From: Cupriavidus sp. P-10 | GTDB taxonomy: Bacteria; Pseudomonadota; Gammaproteobacteria; Burkholderiales; Burkholderiaceae | Reading direction: 5' to 3' | DNA: 64,000 nt | Assembly: GCF_003402535.2 (NCBI RefSeq) | Contig: NZ_AP025171.1 | Coordinates: forward strand, 1,054,001-1,118,000 | Shown here: in pieces, positions 42,695 through 50,792 of the stretch | Numbering within the stretch: position 1 is the first letter of the stretch | How the letters are laid out: each line of letters begins with the position of its first letter | Made by a program: the position numbers and the translations under genes | Notes under the pieces: generated by a model | What the model saw: the letters and a program-made list of their open reading frames with translations, nothing else | What the model was told of the DNA's origin: nothing | The model's database searches: none

Positions 42695-43962
42695 GCCTGC
42701 CTCCTGGCCGGGATGCCTTCGAGTGCCCGATACATGACTTGCGTGCCGAGCATGAAATCATCCAGGTCCATCGCCTCGTCGGGATTGTGCGAGCCGTTTT
42801 CGTTGCGGACAAAGAGCATGGCGGTGGGGATGCCGGCATTGGCGAACAGCGAGGCATCGTGCCCGGCGCCGCTCGGCACCATCTCGACCGGCAGTCCGGC
42901 GCCGGCACACGCCTCACGCAGCAGGTTTGACAGTGCAAGGTCCATCGTCGCCGGAGCCGATTCGATGCGGCGGTCGAACTCGAAATGCACCCCGCGGTCG
43001 CGGCCGATGGCCTTGCATTCCGTACGCAGCAGCTGGTAGAAGCCTTCCAGCGTATCCACGCTCTTGCTGCGCGCCTCGAAGCTGAATTCGACCTTGCCCG
43101 GAATCCGTGAAATCGAATGCTCGGCGGGATCGGTGGACACCACCCCGGTGGTCACAACCAGGTCAATGCCGCGTTCGAGCAGCACCTTCCAGTGTTCGTC
43201 GAGCCGCGTGATCAGCTCCGCCACGGCAAACATCGCATCCTTGCGCAGCCAACGCGGCACCGCGCCGGAATGCCCGGGTTCGCCGAGGCAGGCGATGCGG
43301 TTGTGCCTGACGTTGCCGCGAATGCCGGGCACCACGGCCAGCGGCAGCTTGCGGGCCACCATCACCGGCCCCTGCTCGATATGCAGCTCCAGGTATGCCG
43401 CTGCGGCGGCACGGTCGAACAAGGGTTGCTGCGCGGCGATGGCCTCGACGTCGGCGCCGGCCGCCGCCATGCAATCGGCGAGCGTCTTGCCCGAACTGCG
43501 GTGCTTCAGCGCCAGGTCGTCCGTGCCGAGCTTGCCCAGCGCCGCGCCCGATCCCATGTAGGCCTTGCCGAACCACGCGCTCTCCTCGCCGCGGAAGGCG
43601 ATCACGCGCAGCGGCGCGGCACCGGACCCACCTTGCGCCTTTCGCGCGGCCAGGCACAGCAGCCCGGCGACGATCCCCGCGAGGCCGTCGAAGTTGCCGC
43701 CCTGCGGGACAGAATCGAGATGCGAGCCGACCCACGCGGCCGGTGCGCCGGCGTCCTCCTCGGGCAGGGTGAACACGAGGTTTGCTGCGCGATCGCTTTG
43801 CGCGTGCAGCCCGTGCAGCGCGGCAAAGCGCCGCAGGTAATCGGCGGCGGCCGATTCGCCGGCGCCATAGCTGTCGCGGGTAATGCCGACGCCATCGAAC
43901 GACAGCGCGCCGATGTCGGCGAACAACTGTTCGGCCAGCGGCCTGAGTTCCAGGATTTCCAT
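42691..43962 (-). CDS. M20 family amidohydrolase, probable N-carbamoyl-L-aspartate hydrolase (ureidosuccinase)
   Basis: Protein of 423 residues of the allantoate amidohydrolase / N-carbamoyl-amino-acid hydrolase group. Metal ligands are in order: GSHLDSVPQGGNFDGLAG (His and bridging Asp), FRGEESAWFG (Glu pair), LELHIEQGPV (His), GEPGHSGAVP in the lid domain, and NGSHNPDEAM (last His). Family members hydrolyse ureido groups to ammonia, CO2 and an amine. Placed between dihydroorotate dehydrogenase and dihydroorotase genes, the best substrate is N-carbamoyl-L-aspartate, giving L-aspartate. ATG at 43962 is preferred; an in-frame TTG upstream (43998) overlaps pyrD. Confidence 0.88.
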   Translation of the reverse strand: MEILELRPLAEQLFADIGALSFDGVGITRDSYGAGESAAADYLRRFAALHGLHAQSDRAANLVFTLPEEDAGAPAAWVGSHLDSVPQGGNFDGLAGIVAGLLCLAARKAQGGSGAAPLRVIAFRGEESAWFGKAYMGSGAALGKLGTDDLALKHRSSGKTLADCMAAAGADVEAIAAQQPLFDRAAAAAYLELHIEQGPVMVARKLPLAVVPGIRGNVRHNRIACLGEPGHSGAVPRWLRKDAMFAVAELITRLDEHWKVLLERGIDLVVTTGVVSTDPAEHSISRIPGKVEFSFEARSKSVDTLEGFYQLLRTECKAIGRDRGVHFEFDRRIESAPATMDLALSNLLREACAGAGLPVEMVPSGAGHDASLFANAGIPTAMLFVRNENGSHNPDEAMDLDDFMLGTQVMYRALEGIPARRQA

Positions 43963-43978
43963 AGACAAGTCCCGTTGC

Positions 43979-44929
43979 TCAGCCGGATTGCTGGGCAAAG
44001 CGCAGCCAGCGGTCGCTGAGCTGGCGGTCGAGGATCACCTGCCCGGTCAGGTCGCGGATCGATGCGATGCCGGCCTGCTCGCAGTACGCATCGAGCCCGT
44101 CGATGATCTTCTGCATGACCGCCGGATCCCGGAACGAGGCCGTGCCGACCTGGATCGCCGACGCCCCCGCGAGCATGAACTCGACCGCGTCCTCGGCGCT
44201 CTGGATGCCGCCGCAGCCGATGATGGGGATGCGCACGGCGCGATAGCACTGATGCACCAGCCGCAGGGCAATCGGCTTGATCGCAGGCCCGGACAGGCCA
44301 CCCATGACATTGCCGAGCCTGGGCTTGCGCGTGCGGATATCGATCGCCATGCCCAGCACGGTGTTGCCCATCACGATCGCATCGGCACCGGCTTCCTCGG
44401 CAGCGCGGGCGACGGCGGCGATATTGCCGGCGTTGGGCGTCAGCTTGACCCAGAACGGGTGCCGGGTGCGGCGGCGAATCGCGGAGACTGCCTTGTAGGT
44501 GGTCTCGGGCAGCATGGCGAAGGCCATGCCGTCCGCTTCCAGGTTGGGGCAGGAGATATTGGCCTCGATCACGTCGACTTCGGGCAGCGACATCTCCTCG
44601 CAGGCGGTGCCGAACTCCTCGGCCGTATCCGCGGAAATCGATACCACCACCGGGGTGTTGTACTGTGTGTAGGCCGGCAGGACTTCCTTGCGGTAGTAGT
44701 CGAGTCCCTTGCTGGGGATGCCGATCGAGTTGAGCATGCCGCTGAAGGTTTCGGCCACGCGCGGGGTGGGGTTGCCCGCGCGCGACTTCGGCGAGACGCT
44801 CTTGATGACCAGCGCGCCAAGCCGGTTCAGATCCATCGCCTCGCGGTACTCGATGGCGAAGCATCCGGATGCGGGCATCACGGGGTTGCGCAACGTCAGG
44901 TCGCCAACCCGGACAGTCAGATTAGCCAA
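43979..44929 (-). CDS. pyrD: dihydroorotate dehydrogenase class 1B catalytic subunit (PyrDB type)
   Basis: Protein of 316 residues, FMN TIM barrel. ANISCPN carries the Cys catalytic base of class 1 enzymes, where the class 2 respiratory enzymes have Ser. MGNTVLGMAIDIRTRKP, FSGMLNSIGIPSKG and PIIGCGGIQSAEDA match the class 1B (NAD-linked, PyrK-partnered) type. Start: TTG at 44929 with GGGGAGG 6 nt before it, overlapping the pyrK stop by 8 bases; this gives the usual short N-terminus (LANLTVRVGDLTLRNPV). With PyrK it can run NADH-dependent orotate reduction, the first step of orotate degradation. Confidence 0.92.
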   Translation of the reverse strand: MANLTVRVGDLTLRNPVMPASGCFAIEYREAMDLNRLGALVIKSVSPKSRAGNPTPRVAETFSGMLNSIGIPSKGLDYYRKEVLPAYTQYNTPVVVSISADTAEEFGTACEEMSLPEVDVIEANISCPNLEADGMAFAMLPETTYKAVSAIRRRTRHPFWVKLTPNAGNIAAVARAAEEAGADAIVMGNTVLGMAIDIRTRKPRLGNVMGGLSGPAIKPIALRLVHQCYRAVRIPIIGCGGIQSAEDAVEFMLAGASAIQVGTASFRDPAVMQKIIDGLDAYCEQAGIASIRDLTGQVILDRQLSDRWLRFAQQSG

Positions 44930-45770
44930 ATTCCACCTCCCCAACCACTTCACTGATCTTGAAAACAGGACCCTCGCGGCAGACGCGCAGGAACTGCTTG
45001 TCGCCATCGCAATCGAACAGCCGCACGCACGACAGGCACACACCCATGCCGCATGCCATGCGCTGCTCCATCGCGACTTCCCCCTGGATGCCGGGGTGGT
45101 CCTCGAGTACGCGCTGGAGCAGCATCAGCAGGCGGTGCGAGCCGCAGGTGTAGATGGCATCAGGGCGTTGCGTGTCGATCAGGCGGCGGGTCAAGGCTTC
45201 GACCGCCTCGACCGACGATGTGCCGTCGGCATCGAACACGGCGTGCACCTCGGCGCTGGCGCCGCGCAGGAATTCCTTCTCCATCAGGTCGCCCGAGGTA
45301 CGCGCCGACATGACCGCGGTGATGGCGGTGCCGGCCTCGGCAGCCTGGCGGATCAAGGGCGCCATCGTCGCCAGCCCGACGCCGCGCGCGACCACGAGGA
45401 TGCGGCGGAACGACGGCTTGAACGTAAACGTATTGCCGAGCGGGCCGACGATGTCCAGCCGGCCGTCGACCGGCAGCGTGGCCATCGCCCGCGTGCCAAC
45501 GCCGGTGACGTTGTAGAGAAATTCGATGCGCCCGCTTTCCGGACCGGCGCCATAGACGCTCATCGGCCGCAGCAGGAACGGCTGCGCTTCGGCCGTGGCG
45601 GGGCAACTGAGTTGATAGAACTGTCCGGGCCGCGTCATCGCCGCGATCGGGGCGTCCGATTCAAGCCGGATGTACTTGTAGCGCTGGTTGACCCAGTAGT
45701 GTTCGACGATTCGACAGCGATAGGAGGCTACGGTAGCCGCGGAATCCGCGCTACACACGGTGGCACACAT
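44922..45770 (-). CDS. pyrK: dihydroorotate dehydrogenase electron-transfer subunit (PyrK type)
   Basis: Protein of 282 residues of the ferredoxin reductase-like PyrK family. FAD binding is shown by FLLRPMSVYGAG (RPxS), NAD binding by the YTCGSHRLLMLLQRV region, and the 2Fe-2S site by MACGMGVCLSC followed by a distant Cys in RVCREGP. It passes electrons between NAD(H) and the FMN of PyrD class 1B. AGGAG 7 nt upstream of the ATG at 45770. The gene overlaps pyrD, as expected for subunits of one complex. It is about 20-30 residues longer than the Gram-positive PyrK, mostly at the N-terminus. Confidence 0.92.
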   Translation of the reverse strand: MCATVCSADSAATVASYRCRIVEHYWVNQRYKYIRLESDAPIAAMTRPGQFYQLSCPATAEAQPFLLRPMSVYGAGPESGRIEFLYNVTGVGTRAMATLPVDGRLDIVGPLGNTFTFKPSFRRILVVARGVGLATMAPLIRQAAEAGTAITAVMSARTSGDLMEKEFLRGASAEVHAVFDADGTSSVEAVEALTRRLIDTQRPDAIYTCGSHRLLMLLQRVLEDHPGIQGEVAMEQRMACGMGVCLSCVRLFDCDGDKQFLRVCREGPVFKISEVVGEVEFG

Positions 45771-45838
45771 GTTGGTGACTCCTGAGGATGGCGCTGCGCC
45801 GGACGGCGCAGCGAAGGAATGCCTGGAGGGCTCCGGCG

Positions 45839-47077
45839 TTATTCCAGTTCCACGCCCTTCAGTTCGGGGATGAGGAAGATGGTGGCGATCATGTCGATCA
45901 CATAAATGCTCGCAAGCAGCGCGATGGCAAGCTGGAACGAATACGCTGCAGCGATGGCGCCGACCACGATCGGCCCCAGCCCGCCCACGGCACGGCCGAT
46001 GTTGAACAGCACGTTCTGCGCCGTGGCGCGGGCCGCGGTCGGGTAAGCCTCGGAAATCAGCGCGCCGTAGCCGCCGATCATGCCGTTGACGAACATGCCC
46101 ATGACGGCGCCGGCCCAGAGCATGGTCATGGGGTCGGACAACCTGGCATAGGTCAGCACCATCGCCACCGCGCCTGCCTGGAAGATCAGGAACGTCGGCT
46201 TGCGCCCGATGCGGTCGGCCACGTGGCCAAAGACGTAGACGCCGATCATCATGCCCACGATGGTCACCGAGGTCCACAAGGCCGACTTGGTCAGCGAAAA
46301 GCCCAGCGCCCTGGACAGGTAGGTCGGCAGCCAGATCATGATGCCGTAGTAGCCGAAGTTCTGGACCGAGCACAGGATCACGATGCCCAGGCTGGTGCGC
46401 GTGGTCTTGCGATCCGCGACCAGCAGCTTGAATGCATTGGGCTTCTTTTCCGTGCGCGCACTGCGCACGAACACTTCGGGCTCATGCAGGCGGTTGCGGA
46501 TAAACCATGCCACCAGCGCCGGCAGCACCCCGATCACGAACATCCCGCGCCAACCCACCACGGGAAGCAGCAACGGCGTCAGCAACGCAGCCATCAGCAC
46601 GCCCGATTGCCAGCCCAGCGCGACATAGGATGAAACGCGCGCGCGCTTGCTCGCTGGCCACGCCTCGGCGGCCAGCGCCATGCCGATGCCGAATTCGCCG
46701 CCGAGCCCGATGCCGGCAATGGTGCGGTAGACCAGCAGGTCCCAGAAGCCCTGGGCCAGGGCGCACATGCCGGTAAACACCGCGAACAGCACGATGGTCC
46801 ACGTCAGCACCCGCACGCGGCCATAACGGTCGCTCAGCGCGCCGAAGACGATGCCGCCGGCGACGGCGCCGACCAGCGTCCACGTGACCAGCGCGCCAGA
46901 CTGGCCGGTGGTGAGCGCAAGCGCGGCGCTGATCGCGGGCAGCATGAAGCCCAGGATCAGAAGGTCGAACCCGTCCATGGCGTAGCCGATGGCGGATCCG
47001 GCCAGGGCTTTCCACGCGTAGGGCGAAGTCGGCGCCTCCGTCGCGGCTACAGGTTGGGTCATTGGCTGGCTTGTCAT
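45839..47077 (-). CDS. MFS permease of the orotate operon (aromatic acid:H+ symporter-like)
   Basis: Protein of 412 residues with 12 predicted membrane helices. ALSDRYGRVRVLTWT is the MFS loop 2-3 motif and GHVADRIGRKPTFLI its second-half repeat. GYAMDGFDLLILGFMLPAIS with the Asp in helix 1 is characteristic of the AAHS/sugar-acid symporters. GGAGAC 6-9 nt before the ATG at 47077. As first gene of the operon it most likely imports orotate or dihydroorotate by proton symport (inference from context). A copy of the candidate operator overlaps its ribosome site. Confidence 0.88.
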   Translation of the reverse strand: MTSQPMTQPVAATEAPTSPYAWKALAGSAIGYAMDGFDLLILGFMLPAISAALALTTGQSGALVTWTLVGAVAGGIVFGALSDRYGRVRVLTWTIVLFAVFTGMCALAQGFWDLLVYRTIAGIGLGGEFGIGMALAAEAWPASKRARVSSYVALGWQSGVLMAALLTPLLLPVVGWRGMFVIGVLPALVAWFIRNRLHEPEVFVRSARTEKKPNAFKLLVADRKTTRTSLGIVILCSVQNFGYYGIMIWLPTYLSRALGFSLTKSALWTSVTIVGMMIGVYVFGHVADRIGRKPTFLIFQAGAVAMVLTYARLSDPMTMLWAGAVMGMFVNGMIGGYGALISEAYPTAARATAQNVLFNIGRAVGGLGPIVVGAIAAAYSFQLAIALLASIYVIDMIATIFLIPELKGVELE

Positions 47078-47080
47078 GCT

Positions 47081-47098
47081 GTCTCCATTTTTAGACTG
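47081..47098. promoter_or_regulatory. candidate operator copy 1 (GTCT-N8-AGACTG)
   Basis: GTCT (47081-47084) and AGACTG (47093-47098) around CCATTTTT, 3 nt upstream of the permease start codon and overlapping its ribosome-binding site. One of three similar 18-bp dyads in the permease/XRE intergenic region. Confidence 0.55.
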
Positions 47099-47172
47099 TA
47101 AGGGCCTCAGAAAGCACTGCATTACTTCCCTTGCCGTGCATGGCGGGTGGGGACTGTGCAGCGGTTCTTAGA

Positions 47173-47190
47173 ATCTATTTTTTTAGACTA
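47173..47190. promoter_or_regulatory. candidate operator copy 2 (ATCT-N8-AGACTA)
   Basis: ATCT (47173-47176) and AGACTA (47185-47190) around ATTTTTTT, in the centre of the divergent region. Same spacing and right arm as copies 1 and 3. Confidence 0.55.
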
Positions 47191-47299
47191 TGCGGCGCAT
47201 GGCGGGATGGCAAGTGTTTTTGCTGCCGCCCCGGGTTTTTCCCTAGCCCGCGTGAACAGGCGATGCGCACGCCGACCGCCCCATGCTATAGTGGCTTTG

Positions 47300-47317
47300 A
47301 TCTAATTATTGAGACTG
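47300..47317. promoter_or_regulatory. candidate operator copy 3 (ATCT-N8-AGACTG)
   Basis: ATCT (47300-47303) and AGACTG (47312-47317) around AATTATTG, 2 nt upstream of the XRE regulator's ATG. A TATAGT at 47286-47291 could be the -10 of the regulator's own promoter, which would place this copy over the transcription start and give autoregulation. Confidence 0.55.
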
Positions 47318-47319
47318 AA

Positions 47320-48201
47320 ATGGAACGTCGCGCCACCGGCACAGGCGGAATCGACTTCGAGGCACTGGGGGCGCGGCTGCGGGCCTACCGGCTCGGGGCG
47401 CAACTGCGGGCCGAGCAGATTGCCGAAGTGCTGGGCATTTCCCGCGCGGCGGTCTATCGCATGGAGAAGGGCGAGATCGTCAAGATCGAGACGCTCGAGC
47501 GCCTGGCCGGCATCCTCGACACCTCGCTGGAATCGCTGCTCGGCGCCGGCACGGAATACTACCCATCGGCCATCGCCTACATCGAACGGATGCGCCAGCT
47601 CGAGCAGGGCGCCACCCGGATCCTTGCGCACTTCGAGCCGATTTCGTTCCTGCTGACCTCGCCGGACTACGACCGCTATCTTGAGCAGATGCTGAGGGAG
47701 AGCGGCGACAACGACGACGGCCGTATCCAGTCCATCATGGCCTTGCTGCGCGAGCGCAAGGATTCGTATGCATCGCATCCGGCGCCAATCCTGAGCCTGA
47801 TCGGATTGCGCGAACTCGAACGCTTCGTCCATTTCGGGCTGATCGGCCGGATGGACCTGCCGCCCGCGACCCGCATGGAGCGATCGCTGGCGGCGCGCGC
47901 GGAAGTGGAGCGCATTGCGGTGTTGCTTGACGAACAGCGTGCCGGCATGCAGATCGGCATCGTCAATGAGAGCATGCCGAACGCCACGTTCCAGGTTTTC
48001 GAGCGGACTACCGGCTCGTACGTGGCGATCAGTCCGTTCCGCTTCGGCGAGTTTCCCAATATTTCGGCGGGCATCGCCTCTGTGACTGCCGCGCCGGAGG
48101 CTGTGTCGCTTTACACAAACATGGTCGAGGCTCTCTGGCAGCGTGCCTACAAGGGTCCCGACGGCGCCAGCCTGTTGCGGCGCATGTTGCAGCAGGTCTG
48201 A
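47320..48201 (+). CDS. XRE/Cro-type regulator of the orotate operon with a large effector domain
   Basis: Protein of 293 residues. An N-terminal XRE HTH spans residues ~9-65: LGARLRAYRLGAQLRAEQIAEVLGISRAAVYRMEKGEIVKIETLERLAGILDT. The remaining ~220 residues are not a cupin or peptidase and resemble the ligand domain of Burkholderiales XRE regulators of unknown effector. It is divergent from the permease-pyrK-pyrD operon. The ATG at 47320 keeps the HTH whole; upstream frame is cysteine-rich noise. It probably senses orotate or a breakdown product and binds the three dyads next to it (inference). Confidence 0.87.
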   Translation: MERRATGTGGIDFEALGARLRAYRLGAQLRAEQIAEVLGISRAAVYRMEKGEIVKIETLERLAGILDTSLESLLGAGTEYYPSAIAYIERMRQLEQGATRILAHFEPISFLLTSPDYDRYLEQMLRESGDNDDGRIQSIMALLRERKDSYASHPAPILSLIGLRELERFVHFGLIGRMDLPPATRMERSLAARAEVERIAVLLDEQRAGMQIGIVNESMPNATFQVFERTTGSYVAISPFRFGEFPNISAGIASVTAAPEAVSLYTNMVEALWQRAYKGPDGASLLRRMLQQV

Positions 48202-48233
48202 ACGGTTCGATTTTTTCCTCTGAGAGACACCCC

Positions 48234-48560
48234 ATGGACTTCAAGACGGTTACCGAGCAGTTTGCCAACAGCGTTCCGGGAACGGACGCATTCCTCAAGG
48301 TCAAGCAGCAATCGCTGGCGCTGATGTCCGCCGATCCCGGCCACGCGGCGGCTTACTTCCTGATCTACGGCTTCGCGCGGTCGTACGTGATCCTGCACGA
48401 TGACGAAGGGATTACCACCGAGGTAGCCAATGCCGCGCAGGCGCAGTTGCTGGGCTATATGCGCGCGATCGGGCAGTCGCTCGGCGGCGGCGGTCAGGCG
48501 CTGCTGGGCGCGATGAACCAGATCGTTCTCGACTACGATGGCCGGCGCCAGCTTTTTTAA
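48234..48560 (+). CDS. small protein of unknown function downstream of the XRE regulator
   Basis: Protein of 108 residues, mostly helical, soluble, without Cys pairs: VTEQFANSVPGTDAFLKVKQQSLALMSADPGHAAAYFLIYGFARSYVILHDDEG. GAGAGACACCCC precedes the ATG, a fair ribosome site. It follows the regulator by 32 nt on the same strand and is probably cotranscribed. I do not recognise a family. Confidence 0.75.
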   Translation: MDFKTVTEQFANSVPGTDAFLKVKQQSLALMSADPGHAAAYFLIYGFARSYVILHDDEGITTEVANAAQAQLLGYMRAIGQSLGGGGQALLGAMNQIVLDYDGRRQLF

Positions 48561-48593
48561 GTCAGCCAATCCAGGCAGCCGATCAAGCCAACG

Positions 48594-49604
48594 TCAGGGG
48601 TGCTCCCAGGCAGCCCGTACTTCGCCAGCCAGCTCCGCCGCGCGGCTACGGTAGCGCGGCGAGAAGTGAAATGGCGTCACCGCGCGGGCGCCGATGCAGC
48701 GCGCGATCCGGCCAGCCTGCGCGGCGGTCAGGTGGTTCTTGCGTAGCGCATGCGCGCGATCTTCATCCAGGAACACGCTCTCGATAAAGAGCTGGTCGAC
48801 GCCTTGCATCAAGTTCGACAGCGCTTGCATGTTGTCGCTGGTATCGCGCAGGTCCGTCGCGTAGCCGATGCGCTGGCCGGGCTCGGCGTCGAGAATCAGG
48901 CGGCTTAATTCACCGACCGTTCGTGTCACCGCACGGTCGCCGCTTCTGTCGCGCCATTGCACGAGCATCGGCGTGTCCGGGGGGACACCGGTCAGGACCG
49001 CATGCTTCAGCTCGCGCAGCCAGGCGCCTTTTGTCATGCCCGATGCTTCCAGGCGCGCCTTGTTGATGCCGAGCCGCACCTTCTCCTCGACCAGGTAGGA
49101 CAGGCACGGAATGCCATGGTCGACAAAGCCGGCGCGCACGCGGAACGTCGTCTCGTCGTGAACGATATCGTCGGTCTGTTCAGTCGTCGCGCCGGTCACG
49201 CCGGCGAATCGATCCCGGCTGGAAAACCGGGCGCTCCGCAGGTGCCCGTCCAGTGCAAGTTCAGTCGCCTCCACGACCAGTTCCATGTCGTAGCGATGCA
49301 CCACATTCCAGGTATAGGCACGCAGCTTGTGCCCGACCTGCGCCAGGAACCCTGGCCCGCCATACAGGGCGATGGACGGCTTGCGCCCGAGCAGTACCCG
49401 CAACAAGTGGTCGAAGCCGGAAAAGTGATCCATATGCGCATGCGTGACGAACACGTGCGAGACGCGCATCAGCTCGCGCGGCATCAGCACGGTGATGTCG
49501 CCCAGGTCGAACAGCAGCGCGCGCCGTTCGTCCAAAAAGTCCATGAACAAGGCGGGGTCGCCGAAGACATCGTTGACGAGGCGGGCTTGCAGCAGGGGAC
49601 GCAT
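48594..49604 (-). CDS. metallo-beta-lactamase-fold hydrolase, RNase Z-like
   Basis: Protein of 336 residues. The zinc motif VTHAHMDHFSGFDHLLR (HxHxDH) is near residue 55, with a later GYATDLRD (metal Asp), an ESVFLDEDRAHALRKNHLTAAQAG block and TPFHFSPRY, the last His. This matches the RNase Z/ElaC-like group, although the exosite arm is not clear, so a tRNA 3'-processing role is not secure. Start at 49604 chosen by similarity of the N-terminus; the longer frame upstream is not protein-like. Convergent with the small gene at 48234. Confidence 0.82.
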   Translation of the reverse strand: MRPLLQARLVNDVFGDPALFMDFLDERRALLFDLGDITVLMPRELMRVSHVFVTHAHMDHFSGFDHLLRVLLGRKPSIALYGGPGFLAQVGHKLRAYTWNVVHRYDMELVVEATELALDGHLRSARFSSRDRFAGVTGATTEQTDDIVHDETTFRVRAGFVDHGIPCLSYLVEEKVRLGINKARLEASGMTKGAWLRELKHAVLTGVPPDTPMLVQWRDRSGDRAVTRTVGELSRLILDAEPGQRIGYATDLRDTSDNMQALSNLMQGVDQLFIESVFLDEDRAHALRKNHLTAAQAGRIARCIGARAVTPFHFSPRYRSRAAELAGEVRAAWEHP

Positions 49605-49740
49605 GGTCACTCGCGGTGCGGAAGGCAGCCGTGATTTCCGGCCCTTTCTATCGAGAAGTATAAAAGGCGACAATTTGCGGCGCGTCGCGCCTTCCCGAAT
49701 CGTTGCCTCGCTGTGCCCTGGAAATCCAGCCTGCGCATGT

Positions 49741-50034
49741 TTAAAACAGTGAATCGAGCCACAGCCTATTGTTCGCGACCAGGTCGCCGCGCGTTCCCAG
49801 CACGACCTGTCGCGACACGGCACCGGTCGCCGGATTGAAGACATCCTGTCGCCGCAGGGCTTCCCCATGGGTCTTGCTGCCGGCGATGATCATCAGCTGC
49901 AGGAAGCGCTGCATGATCCGCGCGCGACGGATGGGAGGCGTCTCCGACCACGCCGGGAACGCCCTGGCGGCAGCGGCAACCGCGGCGTCCGGAGTGGACG
50001 ACTTCACGCTCATCGTCATAGCGGTTCGGTGCAC
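49741..50034 (-). pseudogene. mmsA: scrambled N-terminal fragment of methylmalonate-semialdehyde dehydrogenase
   Basis: A 97-codon frame contains two recognisable MmsA N-terminal blocks in the wrong order. DAAVAAAARAFPAWSETPPI...RIMQRFLQLM (about 49890-49990) comes first, then IAGSKTHGEALRRQDVFNPATGAVSRQVVLGTRGDL (about 49780-49890). In an intact enzyme the VFNPATG block precedes DAAVAAA. The catalytic and most of the NAD domain are missing. It reads as rearranged debris of a gene for a CoA-acylating aldehyde dehydrogenase of valine and inositol catabolism. It is probably not expressed as a working protein. Confidence 0.72.
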
Positions 50035-50040
50035 TCATGA

Positions 50041-50226
50041 TTCGCTCCTGAACCGATCCCGGTGCCCTGGCACGGCTTTGGCGGCTGGAAGCGCAGCCTG
50101 TTCGGCGACATGCATGCCTATGGCGAGGAAGGCGTCCGGTTCTACACGCGCCAGAAGTCCGTGATGCAGCGCTGGCCCGACAGCATTGCAAAGGGTGCGG
50201 AGTTCGCCATGCCGACGGCGAAGTAG
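50041..50226 (+). pseudogene. mmsA: C-terminal fragment of methylmalonate-semialdehyde dehydrogenase
   Basis: A stop-bounded frame of about 61 codons without a start matches the MmsA C-terminus closely: [40 protein letters not shown], ending MPTAK and TAG. It is on the opposite strand from the N-terminal debris and is followed 66 nt later by a strong terminator, which may be the original gene's. Together with the fragment at 49741-50034 it marks a decayed, inverted mmsA locus. Confidence 0.8.
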
Positions 50227-50292
50227 CCGCTGCGGGCCGCACGGTCCTCGCCGTCCGCCCCGTCCGCGCCATCGCGCGTCAATCCAAGCACC

Positions 50293-50325
50293 AGGCCGCC
50301 TGTCTCTGACAGGCGGCCTTTTTTT
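50293..50325 (+). terminator. rho-independent terminator
   Basis: AGGCCGCCTGTC (50293-50304) pairs perfectly with GACAGGCGGCCT (50308-50319) across a TCT loop and is followed by a T7 run. It lies after the mmsA C-terminal fragment and 150 nt before the DUF485 gene, so it insulates the transporter operon. Confidence 0.92.
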
Positions 50326-50477
50326 GCATGCACCCGCCGTTTCCGCAGGGTTTTATCCCTCACCGGCAGTGATGGAAGGCATCACCAAAGATCGTTTTAC
50401 ATGAGGGCTCCGGCCACCTAATTTAGGCGTACCAACCTTATCTGCATCACTGCTGCACGATCAAAAAAGGAGGAGAC

Positions 50478-50792
50478 ATGCCCCATACAACCGCCTATTC
50501 CATCATTGGCGAACATCCACTCTTCGAGGAACTGGTCCGGCGACGAAAGCGGCTGGTGGTGGTGCTATCCGCCGTCACGCTGGTGCCGTACTACCTTTTC
50601 ATTCTCGTCGCGGCGCTGAGCCCCGATACGCTGGCCGCACGGATCTCCGCGCAAAGCAGCGTCAGCGTCGGCTGGCTGGTCGGGGTGCTGATCATCCTCG
50701 GCGCGTGGCTGCTGACCGGCCTCTACGTAAGCCGTGCCAACAATGAGTTCGACGGCCTCACCAGCAAGCTGATCCGGGAGGCCTCGAAATGA
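50478..50792 (+). CDS. DUF485 membrane protein, partner of ActP-type transporter
   Basis: Protein of 104 residues with two membrane helices (LVVVLSAVTLVPYYLFILVAAL and VGWLVGVLIILGAWLLTGLYV). HPLFEELVRRRKRL and the final YVSRANNEFDGLTSKLI are the DUF485 hallmarks. In Escherichia coli the equivalent yjcH precedes actP. GGAGGAGAC before the ATG is a very strong ribosome site. Its stop overlaps the next start by 4 bases, so the two are translationally coupled. Confidence 0.93.
   Translation: MPHTTAYSIIGEHPLFEELVRRRKRLVVVLSAVTLVPYYLFILVAALSPDTLAARISAQSSVSVGWLVGVLIILGAWLLTGLYVSRANNEFDGLTSKLIREASK

Noticed and set aside
49741..50226. Insertion sequence as cause of the mmsA scrambling
   Set aside because: No transposase, terminal inverted repeats or target duplication could be found around the fragments.
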